This document shows, in pieces, positions 21,038-31,272 of a DNA stretch of 64,000 nt (within the stretch, counting starts at the first letter, position 1; the number at the start of each line of letters is the position of its first letter). The stretch comes from Nematostella vectensis. Lineage: Eukaryota; Cnidaria; Anthozoa; Actiniaria; Edwardsiidae. The stretch covers positions 18,651,969 to 18,715,968 of the forward strand of contig NC_064035.1 of the NCBI RefSeq assembly GCF_932526225.1, in the 5' to 3' direction. The notes under the pieces are model-generated. The model had not been told where the DNA came from. It saw nothing but the letters and a program-made list of their open reading frames with translations, and made no database searches. The position numbers and the translations under genes were made by a program.

Positions 21038-22771
21038 GAGACACAGGGAACAGGGTCAAATATGGTATCCGAGCAAAGTGAACATATCCCGTGACCATGT
21101 CATCATGAGACACAGGGAACAGGGTCAAATATGGTATCCGAGCAAAGTGAACATATCCCGTGACCATGTCATCATGAGACACAGGGAACAGGGTCAAATA
21201 TGGTATCCGAGCGAAGTGAACATATCCCGTGACCATGTCATCATGAGACACAGGGAACAGGGTCAAATATGGTATCCGAGCGAAGTGAACATATCCCGTG
21301 ACCATGTCATCATGAGACACAGGGAACAGGGTCAAATATCACGGCAAAAAAAGTCCGCGTTTTCTGTTCGGAAAATTCGCAGAAAACGCAACATAATCTT
21401 GGCATTTTCCTCGAATTATCCGATCGGAAAACGCGCGTTTTCCTCGGCATTTTCCTAACAGTTTTCCAAGTTTGGAGTACGTGCCGTTTTCTTTCACGTT
21501 TTCCAGAATGGGAAAATTCAGGAAAATCCGAGTTTTCCAAGCGTTTTCCTTCTAAGGAAAACGGAAGGAAAACTCGCGTTTTACAGACGGAAAATGTTTT
21601 CCTACTTGATCATTGTAGGATTATTCGAGGATAATGCGCGTTTTCCCTACAGGATTATTTTAGAAAATGCCAGTTTTCCCAGCATTTTCTCTGTAGGATT
21701 ATTCAAGATAATTCGAGTTTTCCCAGCATTTTGCCTACAGGATTATTCGAGTTTTCGAAGCATATTTCTTTCAGGATTATTCCTTCAATATTCCGGTTTT
21801 CTCCGCTCTTTCCCGCTGGATCATAATGTGACCGGGTGGTATTTTAGGTTATTTTAGATTTTGCAAAGATTTTAAGTAAGCGATTTTTGGATTGCGATTA
21901 GAATTGATTTTACGTACTTTACGGATTGTTTCTCAAACGTGATTCTAATTCGATCCGTACACGTTTAGGAATTTACTTTCGACATGTTTCAAATTCCTTT
22001 AGATTAGTATCAATAGCTTGATAGTGCTAATTGAATCAAGTAAGCGTCCTTTTACCATTTCCCAGGAAGATTAGTTTCTAAATTTGACAGGACAATGGAC
22101 GCTGAGTAATTAGAACGGTAGTAAATGTTAGCGTCGTCCCGCGACGGATTTTTCCATAATTTCCCTACTAAGAAATATGCGAGGAAAATGCGACCAAACG
22201 GTGCTATTTTACGGGGTTAATTTTTCATGCGTTTTCTAGACAAGAATTTTTTTTTGGTTACTCGCGTTATCCTCTCGGTAAACTCCGGGAAAACGCGATT
22301 GATTTTTCCAGGAATATGCGAGGAAAATGCGACCAAACGGGGTTAATTTTCCATGCGTTTTCTAGTCAGGAAAATCTTTGGATTACTCGCGTTATCCTCT
22401 TGGTAAACGCCGGGAAAACGCGATTGATTTTTCCAAGTTTTCTTGCAAAGGAATATGCGAGGAAAATGCCTGGAATATCTCAGATTAACGGAGCCTGAAA
22501 ATGTGAGAGAATCTGATGTGGAAAATGCGAGGAAAACGCCATGGAAAATCTCAAATTTGACAAAGACGGGAAAATCCAAAGAATATTCAAGATTATTGCG
22601 GATTTTCTATACGTTTTCTCACTTCGAAAATTAATGGAAAACGCGGACTTTTTTTGCCGTGTATGGTATCCGAGCGAAGTGAACATATCCCGTGACCATG
22701 TCATCATGAAACACAGGGAACAGGGTCAAATATGGTATCCGAGCGAAGTGAACATATCCCGTGACCATGTC
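21038..22771. repeat. 69-bp tandem array interrupted by a transposon
   Basis: Units start at 21038, 21107, 21176, 21245 and 21314 (GAGACACAGGGAACAGGGTC...). The fifth is cut at 21339, resumes at 22662, and a sixth starts at 22708; the array ends at 22771. Removing the insertion and one TAT restores the exact 69-bp spacing. As 69 is a multiple of three, the array produces spurious repetitive open frames on both strands. Confidence 0.93.
21340..22661. mobile_element. 1,322-bp non-autonomous DNA transposon with 25-bp perfect TIRs
   Basis: The ends are exact 25-bp inverted repeats (21340-21364 and 22637-22661), starting CACGGCAAAAAAAGTCCGCG. Flanking TAT (21337-21339 and 22662-22664) is a 3-bp target duplication, confirmed because the surrounding 69-bp array shows the empty-site sequence with one TAT. 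The interior has no transposase. It is dominated by short GCGTTTTCC/GGAAAACGC motifs in both orientations, and includes a 139-bp tandem repeat (units from 22179, 22318 and 22457). A 3-bp duplication fits PIF/Harbinger-like elements, but TAT is not their usual target, so the superfamily is uncertain. Confidence 0.9.
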
Positions 22772-23013
22772 TTTACACCTATGGTGACAACGCCGGGCTC
22801 GTATTTGATTTTTTAGCTTTCATGATGATTAAATGTTGTGTCGGGTGGTATTGTCCGTTATCAATACTTCCCTTCTAACATATAGCCCCTCATCATAAAT
22901 GTCTTTTGAGTTCGAAAAGTTTAGGCGGGGACCGTAATATTTTTCCTCTTAGGTAGGTCGAGACGCTCAATCGGGGTAAGGGGGGGGGGGGGGTATAAGA
23001 GCATTAGGCGACG
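22772..23013. other. Spacer with a poly(G) run
   Basis: Unassigned sequence between the 69-bp array and the large inverted-repeat region, including a run of about 13 G at 22981-22993. Confidence 0.4.
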
Positions 23014-25183
23014 TGCACTAACTGATCACGTGACCTTTTGAGTGGCAAATTCGAGCCAATATACAGCTATTTCAATAAACGTTGTCAAAGAGCGCTCTGC
23101 CGCACGCGCCAATACCGCGAGGTAGTATGGGTAATATATGTTGTTTCAAGCTCTGCCATTCTTCACCCAGTCTACGGAACAGATGCTCATTTGCATAAGC
23201 CACTGTCCGGCGTCCTCGATTCCATGCGACTCCATTTTCTGTCATTTGTCACGACAACAGCCCACGCTTTGCGAAGGCGATGTTTTGCGAATTTTTATTA
23301 CATTTCTAACATTAGATAGTATGCTCGCCTGTTATACTTTTTAAACTATCATGACAAAAAAGTATAAGGGTCATCTTATCCCATGAAAGCAAAATTTCAA
23401 ATTTTTGGTACATCCAGTCATAAGCAAAGTTAAAAGCCAAGACACACAGCATAGCTAAAACTGTTATTTTACTTAATCTGAGTGAACTCTGAGCTCATAT
23501 TTCCACCTGGTTTTAAAATAATTAAACTAATACGGACTCGCTGGAAAGTTTGTATTGGACGTTTGATAAGAATTCCCTTAGGAATTTGTCTGAGAGGTCT
23601 GATTTCCGGCACCCTTTATTAAGAGCAATAAGTCCTTCAATAGCAAAGACATGCAACAACAGCCAATAATTATGTTTGCTTCTAAAAACATTTTTGGTAC
23701 ACCTAGTCATAGACTCGTTTTATGAAAATCATGTACAATATATGAATCTCCAACTAACTCTCGGTGTGTAAAAGATGGGCTCCAGATCCTAACGCGTTAA
23801 AAAATAGGAGGATAAATTAAAAAGAGTGCCGTTCACTCAGTCTCGACTAAATCTTTGTTCTAGCCGTAGAAGCGTGCGTAAATAGAAAAAGAATGAAATG
23901 AACAAGTGACTGTGCATTCCAGCATGACAACTGCATTAAAAATAAACTTTTCTCATTTTTTTTCCAAAATTGGGTTTATTATATTTGGACTAAATAAAAT
24001 TTTGTTATTATGCGTGAACATTACTCTTTAGGATGAGGCACAATTTAGAAAATGAAAACGAATAAAACGCTCAAAATATAATTTTATTCACGTCCTAGAG
24101 GTTTTATGCTAATGAGTCGATCATGATTTTTATTGTAAATTATTGTGGTAAGACACCGAGGGAGAGGGTAGAAAAGCAGCGAGAGATACCTCTTAAGCTT
24201 CCTTGAAGCTAGAAAAATCATTTTTGGTACTCCGCCTGAAGAAGGAAAATGCCATTTATATGATAGTGTAGTCTGTTTCTTTTGTGAAAGTTGTTTTTTA
24301 CCAGCTTTTAAGCAAAGCGATTCAATCGAATCAAAATGTAAACACATGACCAATGATTAATATTAACCAAAAAAAAAATACTTTGTAAATAGGTTCTCTA
24401 TGTCAAGAGTCATCAAACTGTCATGTGACCCCAAGTCCCTATTTTTTCCGGTTAAAAAGCGGTTAAGAATCGAGAGAGTGCCTTGGTTAAAAACTAATTT
24501 ATACCACGCAGTGCATGTTGCAGTGCTTCAAAATGGTTAGTGAGAAAAAAGTTAAAATACCCATTTTTAACTATGGACAGCCTTTGTTACATCAACTGTA
24601 TGCTAGATCAAAGGTAAACCACTGTGAGCCAACTGAGGGGTAATCAATGACAATTAATTTTATAATTTTGAATAGAAGCTTAAACGACCAGAAAGGCGTA
24701 ATGCGCCATTAAAATTGTTGTGTGTTGTTGTGAACAATATGCGATTTATTTAAGTGAAGGAAAGAACCAAATAAGACCGATCTTCAAGACATTTTTTAAG
24801 ATCACGTGGATGATTTACGAAGTTTAGCGATCAGCTTAGAAACTTTGAGTAAAACAGCCTTCTAACTCAAACCCCCAAATTCACTTTTCGGCCGCATTTC
24901 TCCTTTTTCCACCATATCAATATTTTTAGTGCGTTTCATGAAAAAAATTCTAAAGAATTCTGCTAGAAAAGTTGTTCACGCTAAATTTCGAAATGTTACA
25001 AAGATGTGCTCAAGTACAGGCTTGGGTTAATTATCATTGAGCTAGATAGAGGGCTTGATAAGTTAACTCATGAGCATCTGTTCCGTAGACTGACCGCCGA
25101 CGCGAACTTCGTTGAACGCTATCAGAATGGAAGTACAGTCTGATAATTTTCTAAATGTATATCTGCGCGTCTTTAAAGTGTAT

Positions 25184-27393
25184 CTGAAGGAATAAAAAAA
25201 ATATCCTCCAAAACGGTTCATCCATCGATATCTAATATCTCCTATGATAGAAAAATCTTTATTACCAAAAATCCTCGATTTCCCATAATCCCCGATTTTT
25301 TTACAGCCTTTTGAATATACCAGTCTGTAAAACACCTTCTTGCCCAGTCCCCTCACGGGTAAAGCTCGAGTTGGCGCGAAATGATCACCATATAAGGAGA
25401 ATTGCGAGAGCTCGCGTGAATTTGCGTGAGAAAAAACAATTTTGGCTACATGGGGCGTCTTTACCTTGCAACTTTATTAGACGTGGAAATAAAGTGCTTT
25501 CCCTCTTCGTAACTGGCTTAAAATGTAAATATAACCTTATACAAATATAAAACGTATATCCTGCTTGCATTTTGAAGTAGCCACTTATTAATAATTCAGA
25601 TGATTTTGCAATTTTGAAGCCATTTACTTTGCATTACATGTCCCAACATGGTGTCATTGCCGCTATCATAGTTTACTGAACTAGTTGTACGAAATGCTGA
25701 TTATCTCGCTGAAAGATGGGTCCTTTAGATATCTATATAGCTTACATATAAATTAGATAATGTATAACCCCCAAAACCTTGATAAAATGCTAAAGGACCC
25801 ACATTTTTTTGGCACAAACAGTGATATAATTTCCTTTGACATTTTTGCTGTGCAGGTAAACATATTTTGTTCCGTCTCACTAGAGATGTAATAATCGCTA
25901 AATCCTTCTTGTCGTCTTTTTCCTCTCCGTGCTCTGACCAAATATCAATATAAAGCATTTTTTAGGCTAGTCGTAAATGAAAATGAAGACCCTTTGAACA
26001 GTCTTATTTTTTTAACCATTTCATCTCATCGTTTTGCGTGACAAAAACACGGCGCCATTTTGGTGTGGGTAACAGCAATTCCAACTCGCACTAAGTGCTT
26101 GCTACCTTGCTCAAAGTTAAGTCCTTTAGGTATTCGTATAGATCAAATATAATTTCAATGATACACGATCCTCAAAACCTAGATGAAATGCTAAAGGACC
26201 CATATTTTTTCGTACAAACAGTGATACATATTTTGTCTCGTGTTGGACATCGTATTTTGTGAGCCGTGCCCTCTCTGCCTTTTAAAATATAAACATTGCT
26301 AAACTCCATGACAAAAGAATGCAACAAGCATTTTTTATATATAGTATGTATGTGATATAGTAGTCATCTGGATTTAAGTAGTTTTATTGCCATTCTCATA
26401 GCATCATTTGCTTTGGCCACAAAAAGTTCAATTTCACCTCGCACAAAAATGCTTTAAATCTTGCTCAAAGTGGGGTCCTTCATGTATTCTTATAGATTAC
26501 TGATAATTTCAATGATATACGATCTCAAAAACCTAGGTGAAAAGCTAAAGGACCCACATTATTTCGCGATATAAGATTTGCTTATACATAAATTTTTATT
26601 TTTTTAAAAGTGCTCATGTAAACATCTTATACATTACAAAATACTCATTTCAAGTCAAAATAAGACGAGTGACGAAAACGGCAAACGGGTAAATAGTTTA
26701 ATTTTATTTCAGGGTCGTATATTCACCATTTTAGAGACGGTATCTGAATGTAAAACTTGCTGTGTTCAAACAAAAAAAGTAGCGTAGAATCGAAGACCGA
26801 AGCGAATGAGTTCGTAAAAAAATTCTCAAAAACAACAAAATATAGCGAGTAGTTGTACTCGCATGATGTAACCATGAAACAAGACAACAATAAACTTTAT
26901 GATGTAAGTTAACGGATATATAATTCCTTTTGTTCGTATCTACAGATATCACACTCTCGATTCTGCCGTTGTCAAACCATTATTTTTCGATAATTTGACA
27001 GATATATATCATTTGTCCGCAAATGCCTCGTCTTGGTATGGCAAAAATACGTTGCTGTATTGTTTTGAGTCGCTTTCTCTGTCTCGATGTCACTGGCATC
27101 GTTTTCTCACTCGGCAGAGCTTGTTGTTTCACAGGGAGAAGCGCTCATTTTCGTGAATGAAGATGTAGACTGCGCGCGCGAGCTGACAAGTTTGATTTTC
27201 GCGCCACGCGCCCGCAATACGTTAGTCGGTCAGCGACAAAGGTGTTTTACAGACTGGTATATTTAAAGGGCTGTAAAAAAATCGGGGAATTTGGGAAATC
27301 GTGGATTTTTGGCAAGGAAGATTCTTCTAGCATAGGAGATATAAAATATCGATGATCGAGCCGTTTTGAAGGATATCGGTTTTATTCCTTCAG
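25184..27393. mobile_element. Element with 153-bp terminal inverted repeats
   Basis: 25184-25336 and 27241-27393 are inverted copies of equal length (153 bp), beginning GGTGTTTTACAGACTGGTAT and ending ATTCCTTCAG when read from the inside or outside ends respectively. The 1.9-kb interior holds three diverged units with the phrase TGCTAAAGGACCCA(C/T)AT, near 25788, 26190 and 26543. No ORF resembles a transposase. Confidence 0.6.
25690..26600. repeat. Diverged tandem repeats of about 380 bp
   Basis: Each unit has GTCCTTTAG/GTCCTTCAT, an ATAGAT(C/T)A-type stretch, AAAACCT(A/T)G(A/G)T, then GCTAAAGGACCCA and, in two of them, ACAAACAGTGATA. Two full units and part of a third are visible. Confidence 0.6.
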
Positions 27394-28047
27394 GTAATTC
27401 CCTTGAATTGCACTGCGCACCCCTTCTGCGCATAGTGGCGCGCGCTGTTTGTTCGAATTTTCTGCTATTAAGTGTGCGCGCGCGCCACAGTTGTACAAGA
27501 AATCAAAACAAAAGGCGCGCGTTTTTTACTTAAAATCGCTTTGACAGAAAAACGAAGTCGGTTACCCCCATTTTTTATTTGCTCAAATAGTTAAATGTAT
27601 ACGGAAAAATGATATACTGAAAGAAGAAAAAAAGTTGGCTTGTAGAAGTTTGTTTATTTTCATTTAAAAGCCGTAAAAATACTTCAAAATGGCGCTTTTT
27701 ACAGTATAAATAGTGGCGAAAACAGTGTCTTTTAGTGCGATCTCTCAGAATGTGATTTGTTTTGAACGTTTGCTACTACGGCTTATTGTTTAGGAGATCG
27801 GATTTTGGCAGCTCGACAAACAGAACTTAATTTTTTAAAGACTATAAGCACTACTTTTGAAAATTTAGAGTTGTGATTTTTCCTCGCACGATCAGTAAAA
27901 ACGCGTCTAAAGTACGCCCTTCTGTTGTGAAAACAATGTCGGTTACCCCCATTTTTAATAACATTTTTTGAAAGCCCTTAACTTCAATATTGTTTACTCC
28001 AAGTTTTAAAAAATTCTGGGTTATAGAACTATTTCAAGGGAATTACC
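27393..28047. mobile_element. MITE with GGTAATTCCCTTGAA ends
   Basis: A 15-bp perfect terminal inverted repeat (GGTAATTCCCTTGAA at 27393; TTCAAGGGAATTACC ending 28047) encloses 655 bp without an ORF. GTCGGTTACCCCCATTTTT occurs twice inside, in the same direction (about 27558 and 27938). It abuts the 153-bp repeat of the neighbouring element. Confidence 0.55.
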
Positions 28048-28159
28048 TTAAACAAGGAAACAAGAGTAGGTTTAGCACCTATCCCGTAAGAGGTGTCAAA
28101 CTCACGGAGACTCCGTAGTTACACTAAAAGAAAACCTATTGGCAAAGTGCCTGAACGAA

Positions 28160-28505
28160 ATAGCAACGACGACGGCGACCGACTGCAGGGAGAACCCAAA
28201 AAGCTTTCATGCTTTGCGCTCAATTTCAACTAGTTTAGATAAAAATTACTCGTTTTATTCCCCGAAAAAACTATAGTAAAACCTAGAATCTTATTTCTAG
28301 CGTAGTGAACAAGGATAGTCTAGTTTTCAGTGCACGTGTTTGCGTCCTCGCTACACCAAGAACTTGGAGTTTTCACGTTGTCGTTTAAAGAAAAAAAGCT
28401 AAATGTATCAGACAGAATCCATTTAAGAGTAAATTTCACGTCTGGCTCTTTGAATTCTCAATTGTTTTCTGCCGTCGTCTTTCGCGTTGCCGTTGTCGTC
28501 CCTAT
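28160..28505. mobile_element. Second, diverged copy of the GACGACGGCAACG MITE family
   Basis: AGCAACGACGACGGCGACC on the left and GCCGTCGTC ... GTTGCCGTTGTCGTCCC on the right are inverted, and the interior shares GGAGTTTTCACGT and AATGTATCAGACAGAAT with the element at 14828-15195. It borders the transposase fragment and may have truncated it. Confidence 0.5.
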
Positions 28506-28520
28506 TTTTGCAGATACCTT

Positions 28521-28637
28521 TTACAATTGTACGCGGCACATAGAAAAAAAGGCCGCAGTGTCTTCGATAGATAATGCAAGAAACTGTACCATCCAGATAA
28601 CTCGCCAGCGAAGGTCTTCACTATAAGACTGCGGCAT
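28521..28637 (-). pseudogene. Transposase N-terminal fragment (Tc1/IS630-like helix-turn-helix)
   Basis: 38 codons from an ATG at 28637: MPQSYSEDLRWRVIWMVQFL then ALSIEDTAAFFSM. The YS-DLRWRVIW start followed by an ALS-x-ED-x-A helix is characteristic of the N-terminal HTH of Tc1/IS630-like transposases common in cnidarian genomes. The frame ends at TAA next to another element's end, so the rest of the enzyme is missing. It sits just inside the right arm of the 23014-28926 region. Confidence 0.55.
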
Positions 28638-29026
28638 GTTTACTAAAAACCTGTTACAACATATATTACCCATACCACCTCGCGGTATGGGCGCGTGCGG
28701 CAGAGCGCTCTTTTGGAGTTTATTGAAGTAGCTGTAAATACAGAAATAACTGCACCCGCGCACAACAGAGAATGACAAAACAATATTTAGATGAAAATAA
28801 ACCCCTTCTGACAAAGAAATTTTCTGGCGTATATGTAAGCCCTAAATGAGTTGCTTTTTGATGTTAGTTATTTTACCGCAAAAAGCCCGAATTTGCCACC
28901 CAAACAGTCACGTGATCGTTAGTGCAAGCGATATCACCGTATGCTTTTTTTCTCTGAAAAAAAAAAAAAAAAAAACTACGGAAAACCCCACATAATCACA
29001 GCCTACCCAATTTTTTTTTTTTAAAT

Positions 29027-30049
29027 TTAGAACTTATTAATCATAATACCTTGTTCGGTTACTTCTCCTTGATTGCTCAGAACTGAGACATTGTCAGTTG
29101 GTTGGACAAGAGAGGGACGATATTGTGATGTGTACATCAGGTCCCGTCCGTAATAAGGTCCAAGGGCACTCATCTGATCACTACCATACAGGCCCGCACC
29201 CATAGGAGGCATGTTATACTGTGGTGACATATTGTACTGTGGGGGGAGGTAAGGGAACATGCCCATTGTCTGCAGGTATGTATCCCAGTTCACCCAGGGG
29301 CTAGCGCCAACGGGGCTGATAGGAGTCGGCCAGCGGTAGTTCGAGGATTGTGGAAGTGTAGTGGGCGGTTTCTCCTCTTTGTTAACGGTATTTCCTTCTT
29401 CGCTCACCACACGTCGGCCTCCCTTTTTAGAGGGGTTGGTTTGTCGTCGAACAAACTGAAGAAGGTCTTTTGAGAGAAAAAGGAGAAAAAAAGAATACAA
29501 TTAAAAAAGAAACGCAAATTCACGCAAGACAAACTTTGTGTGACGATTTTTGAGGGATTTTATGATCAACATTAAACGAAAAGATCATTATCAACTTCGA
29601 AACCAACTAAGCTTATTACCATCACCAAAACAAAACATGCAGTCGGATAATAAAGATAACAATAAAATAATAAAATAATTATTACTGTTCTCTCAAATCT
29701 GTTATCTTTCGTAGTGTAACTTACCCTTTCTTTCCCGTTTGAAGCAAGGATGTTTGAATTCACTCTTCATCCCCGCAACAAGCTGCATCGTTTGGTTCTT
29801 TCTGCGGTGCTCCGTCACTTTGCGAAAGCCGTACAAATTCAATTGCCGGACAAAACTTGCAAAATTGTTTGTTTTGAAAAGGACTATACTTTGACTGTTG
29901 AGAATCGTGCTGGTAAAACTGTGGTGGTTTGGTATTAAAATCGATGTACCATCATCATTCCATGTAATTTCCTCACACTTTGGGTCGCTAACTAAAAACC
30001 AAAGCTTTTCGGGAAAACTCAATAGCGACGCTTCGATGGAATTTGCCAT
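29027..30049 (-). CDS. Heat-shock-factor-type DNA-binding protein, two coding exons
   Basis: Coding exons 30049-29725 and 29466-29027 join in phase (donor AAGG|GTAAGT, acceptor TTTCTCTCAAAAG), giving 254 residues. Residues about 13-115 form an HSF-type DNA-binding domain: FPEKLWFLVSD, ITWNDDGTSILI, FASFVRQLNLYGFRKV (the recognition helix) and FKRERKDLLQFVRRQ; the intron falls within KRERK-DLLQ. The rest is Pro/Tyr/Met-rich with QYNMSPQYNMPP and lacks an obvious heptad-repeat trimerisation domain. Short HSFs without that domain resemble the HSFY/HSF5 group more than stress-responsive HSF1; that placement is inference. It acts in the nucleus as a sequence-specific transcription factor. No poly(A) signal was found close to the stop. 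Confidence 0.87.
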
Positions 30050-30282
30050 TACGATTTTAGAGACCTTTCAAAGAATTTCTAATTCCTCGTTTGCAGGATC
30101 CAGAATATTGTAACGGTTCGTCTTTGAACACGCGAGAGCGTTCGTGAGAGCGATCCGTTAAATATGCGCGTGCTTGAGTTTCACAATAGTGGCACACGCG
30201 CGCGCGCGACCGCGCGTGTACGTACGCGACTTATTGCACGCGTCAATCGAAATTTGAAAATTTCCAGTAGGGATGTGTGTGT

Positions 30283-30313
<31 letters not shown>

Positions 30314-30742
30314 GGGGGGTTGAAACCCTTCCCACTATAAGTAAATAATTTATAATGGGGCAGAAAAAATTCAGCAGCCCTGTGAAATCGCTGCTGAATG
30401 GCTTCAAACTCGGTCTTTGCGAGTCAACTTTGCGAGAATTTTCACAAATGTGAAAAAATTTCACAAATGTGAAAATTTCGAATTTTTACCGTCAAAGTGC
30501 ATATATATAAATACTGAATGAGCTTGGGCTGCCAAGTGATTTTTCCCGCGAATTTCGTGCGTTTTTTTGCTTCTAACGAGGAAATCACGCGCAAGTGCTC
30601 ATGGACCCAGTCAATGACCCAGTCAATGACCCCCCTACATTCCATTAATTTTGTAGTCCAGGCATTTTCGAAGTCTATAGATGTCCGGATATTATATCTA
30701 TAAAATGAATACAAAAGGAAGTGTGATATAATTGGTCTAAAC
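30050..30742. other. Upstream flank of the HSF-type gene
   Basis: Contains CG-rich CGCGCGCG-like sequence (about 30196-30235), a GT microsatellite running into about 24 G (30272-30320), the doubled phrase ATGACCCAGTC near 30605, and no supported gene. The 5' UTR and promoter of the HSF-type gene presumably start here. Confidence 0.4.
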
Positions 30743-30924
30743 CTAGCCTCCTCCGCAGGCATCGCTTTGCCCAGAAAGCAGCAGAAAAGAAACACAGGCG
30801 CTCGGGATTCCTTTTTCCGCTTTTGGCATTGTCCCCCCCCCCCCCCCCCTTAACAAAGGAATTTGTCGACCACAGGAATCCCAGTCTCGGTTTCTAACCT
30901 CAGAGACGCCTGCGGAGGAGGTTA
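30743..30924. mobile_element. 182-bp MITE with 8-bp target duplication (hAT-like)
   Basis: Inverted ends CTAGCCTCCTCCGCAGGC and GCCTGCGGAGGAGGTTA enclose a non-coding core with a C run of about 17. GTCTAAAC precedes (30735-30742) and follows (30925-30932). An 8-bp duplication is typical of hAT elements. A diverged relative may lie in an AP4M1 intron, near 33440-33750 (it ends AGAGGAGGCTA). Confidence 0.7.
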
Positions 30925-31272
30925 GTCTAAACCCACGCTAGTGGTGTTTTTCTTTGCCAATACAAATGAGACGCTTGCTTAGCGTAAGTAAAGGCAATAT
31001 CCACGATATGGTGTTGGTACTTGTGAAAGATTGGTCCAAGGAAATAAATGGGAGAAACACTTGCCACTAAGGACCAAATCCACATAGCCAGTTTATGGTA
31101 CAAAAATATGTTTATATTTAAAAACAATATACATTTAATATTAATATGTGATCAACATTAAATATGCCTTGAGAGTGATGTAATGAGAACAATTCTCTTG
31201 TATGGCTATCATAGCTACCATTGCTATCTGGGCTATTATGGCTATCTTTCGATAAAACGGACATCATCATCT

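Larger units (their letters stand above)
23014..28926. mobile_element. Large nested region bounded by matching inverted ends (5.9 kb)
   Basis: The left end TGCACTAACTGATCACGTGA and the right end (read from 28926 on the minus strand) TGCACTAACGATCACGTGAC continue with matching GTGGCAAATTCG, AGCTATTTCAATAAAC / AGCTACTTCAATAAAC and GAGCGCTCTGCCGCACGCGC ... GGGTAATATATGTTGT. The right arm has an extra segment of about 150 bp between these blocks. Inside lie an inverted pair of 153-bp repeats, diverged tandem units of about 400 bp, two smaller elements and a transposase-like N-terminal fragment at the right end. This looks like an old autonomous Tc1-like element repeatedly invaded by others, or two neighbouring copies in opposite orientation. 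No clean target duplication was found. Confidence 0.55.

Noticed and set aside
21018..21458. Open frames of 105 (minus) and 145 (plus) codons with 23-residue repeats
   Set aside because: They are the translation of the 69-bp tandem array (69 = 3 x 23), open on both strands, and end in the inserted transposon; nothing suggests they are expressed.
30100..30160. Heat-shock elements upstream of the HSF-type gene
   Set aside because: GAA/TTC words occur but not with the required alternating 5-bp spacing.
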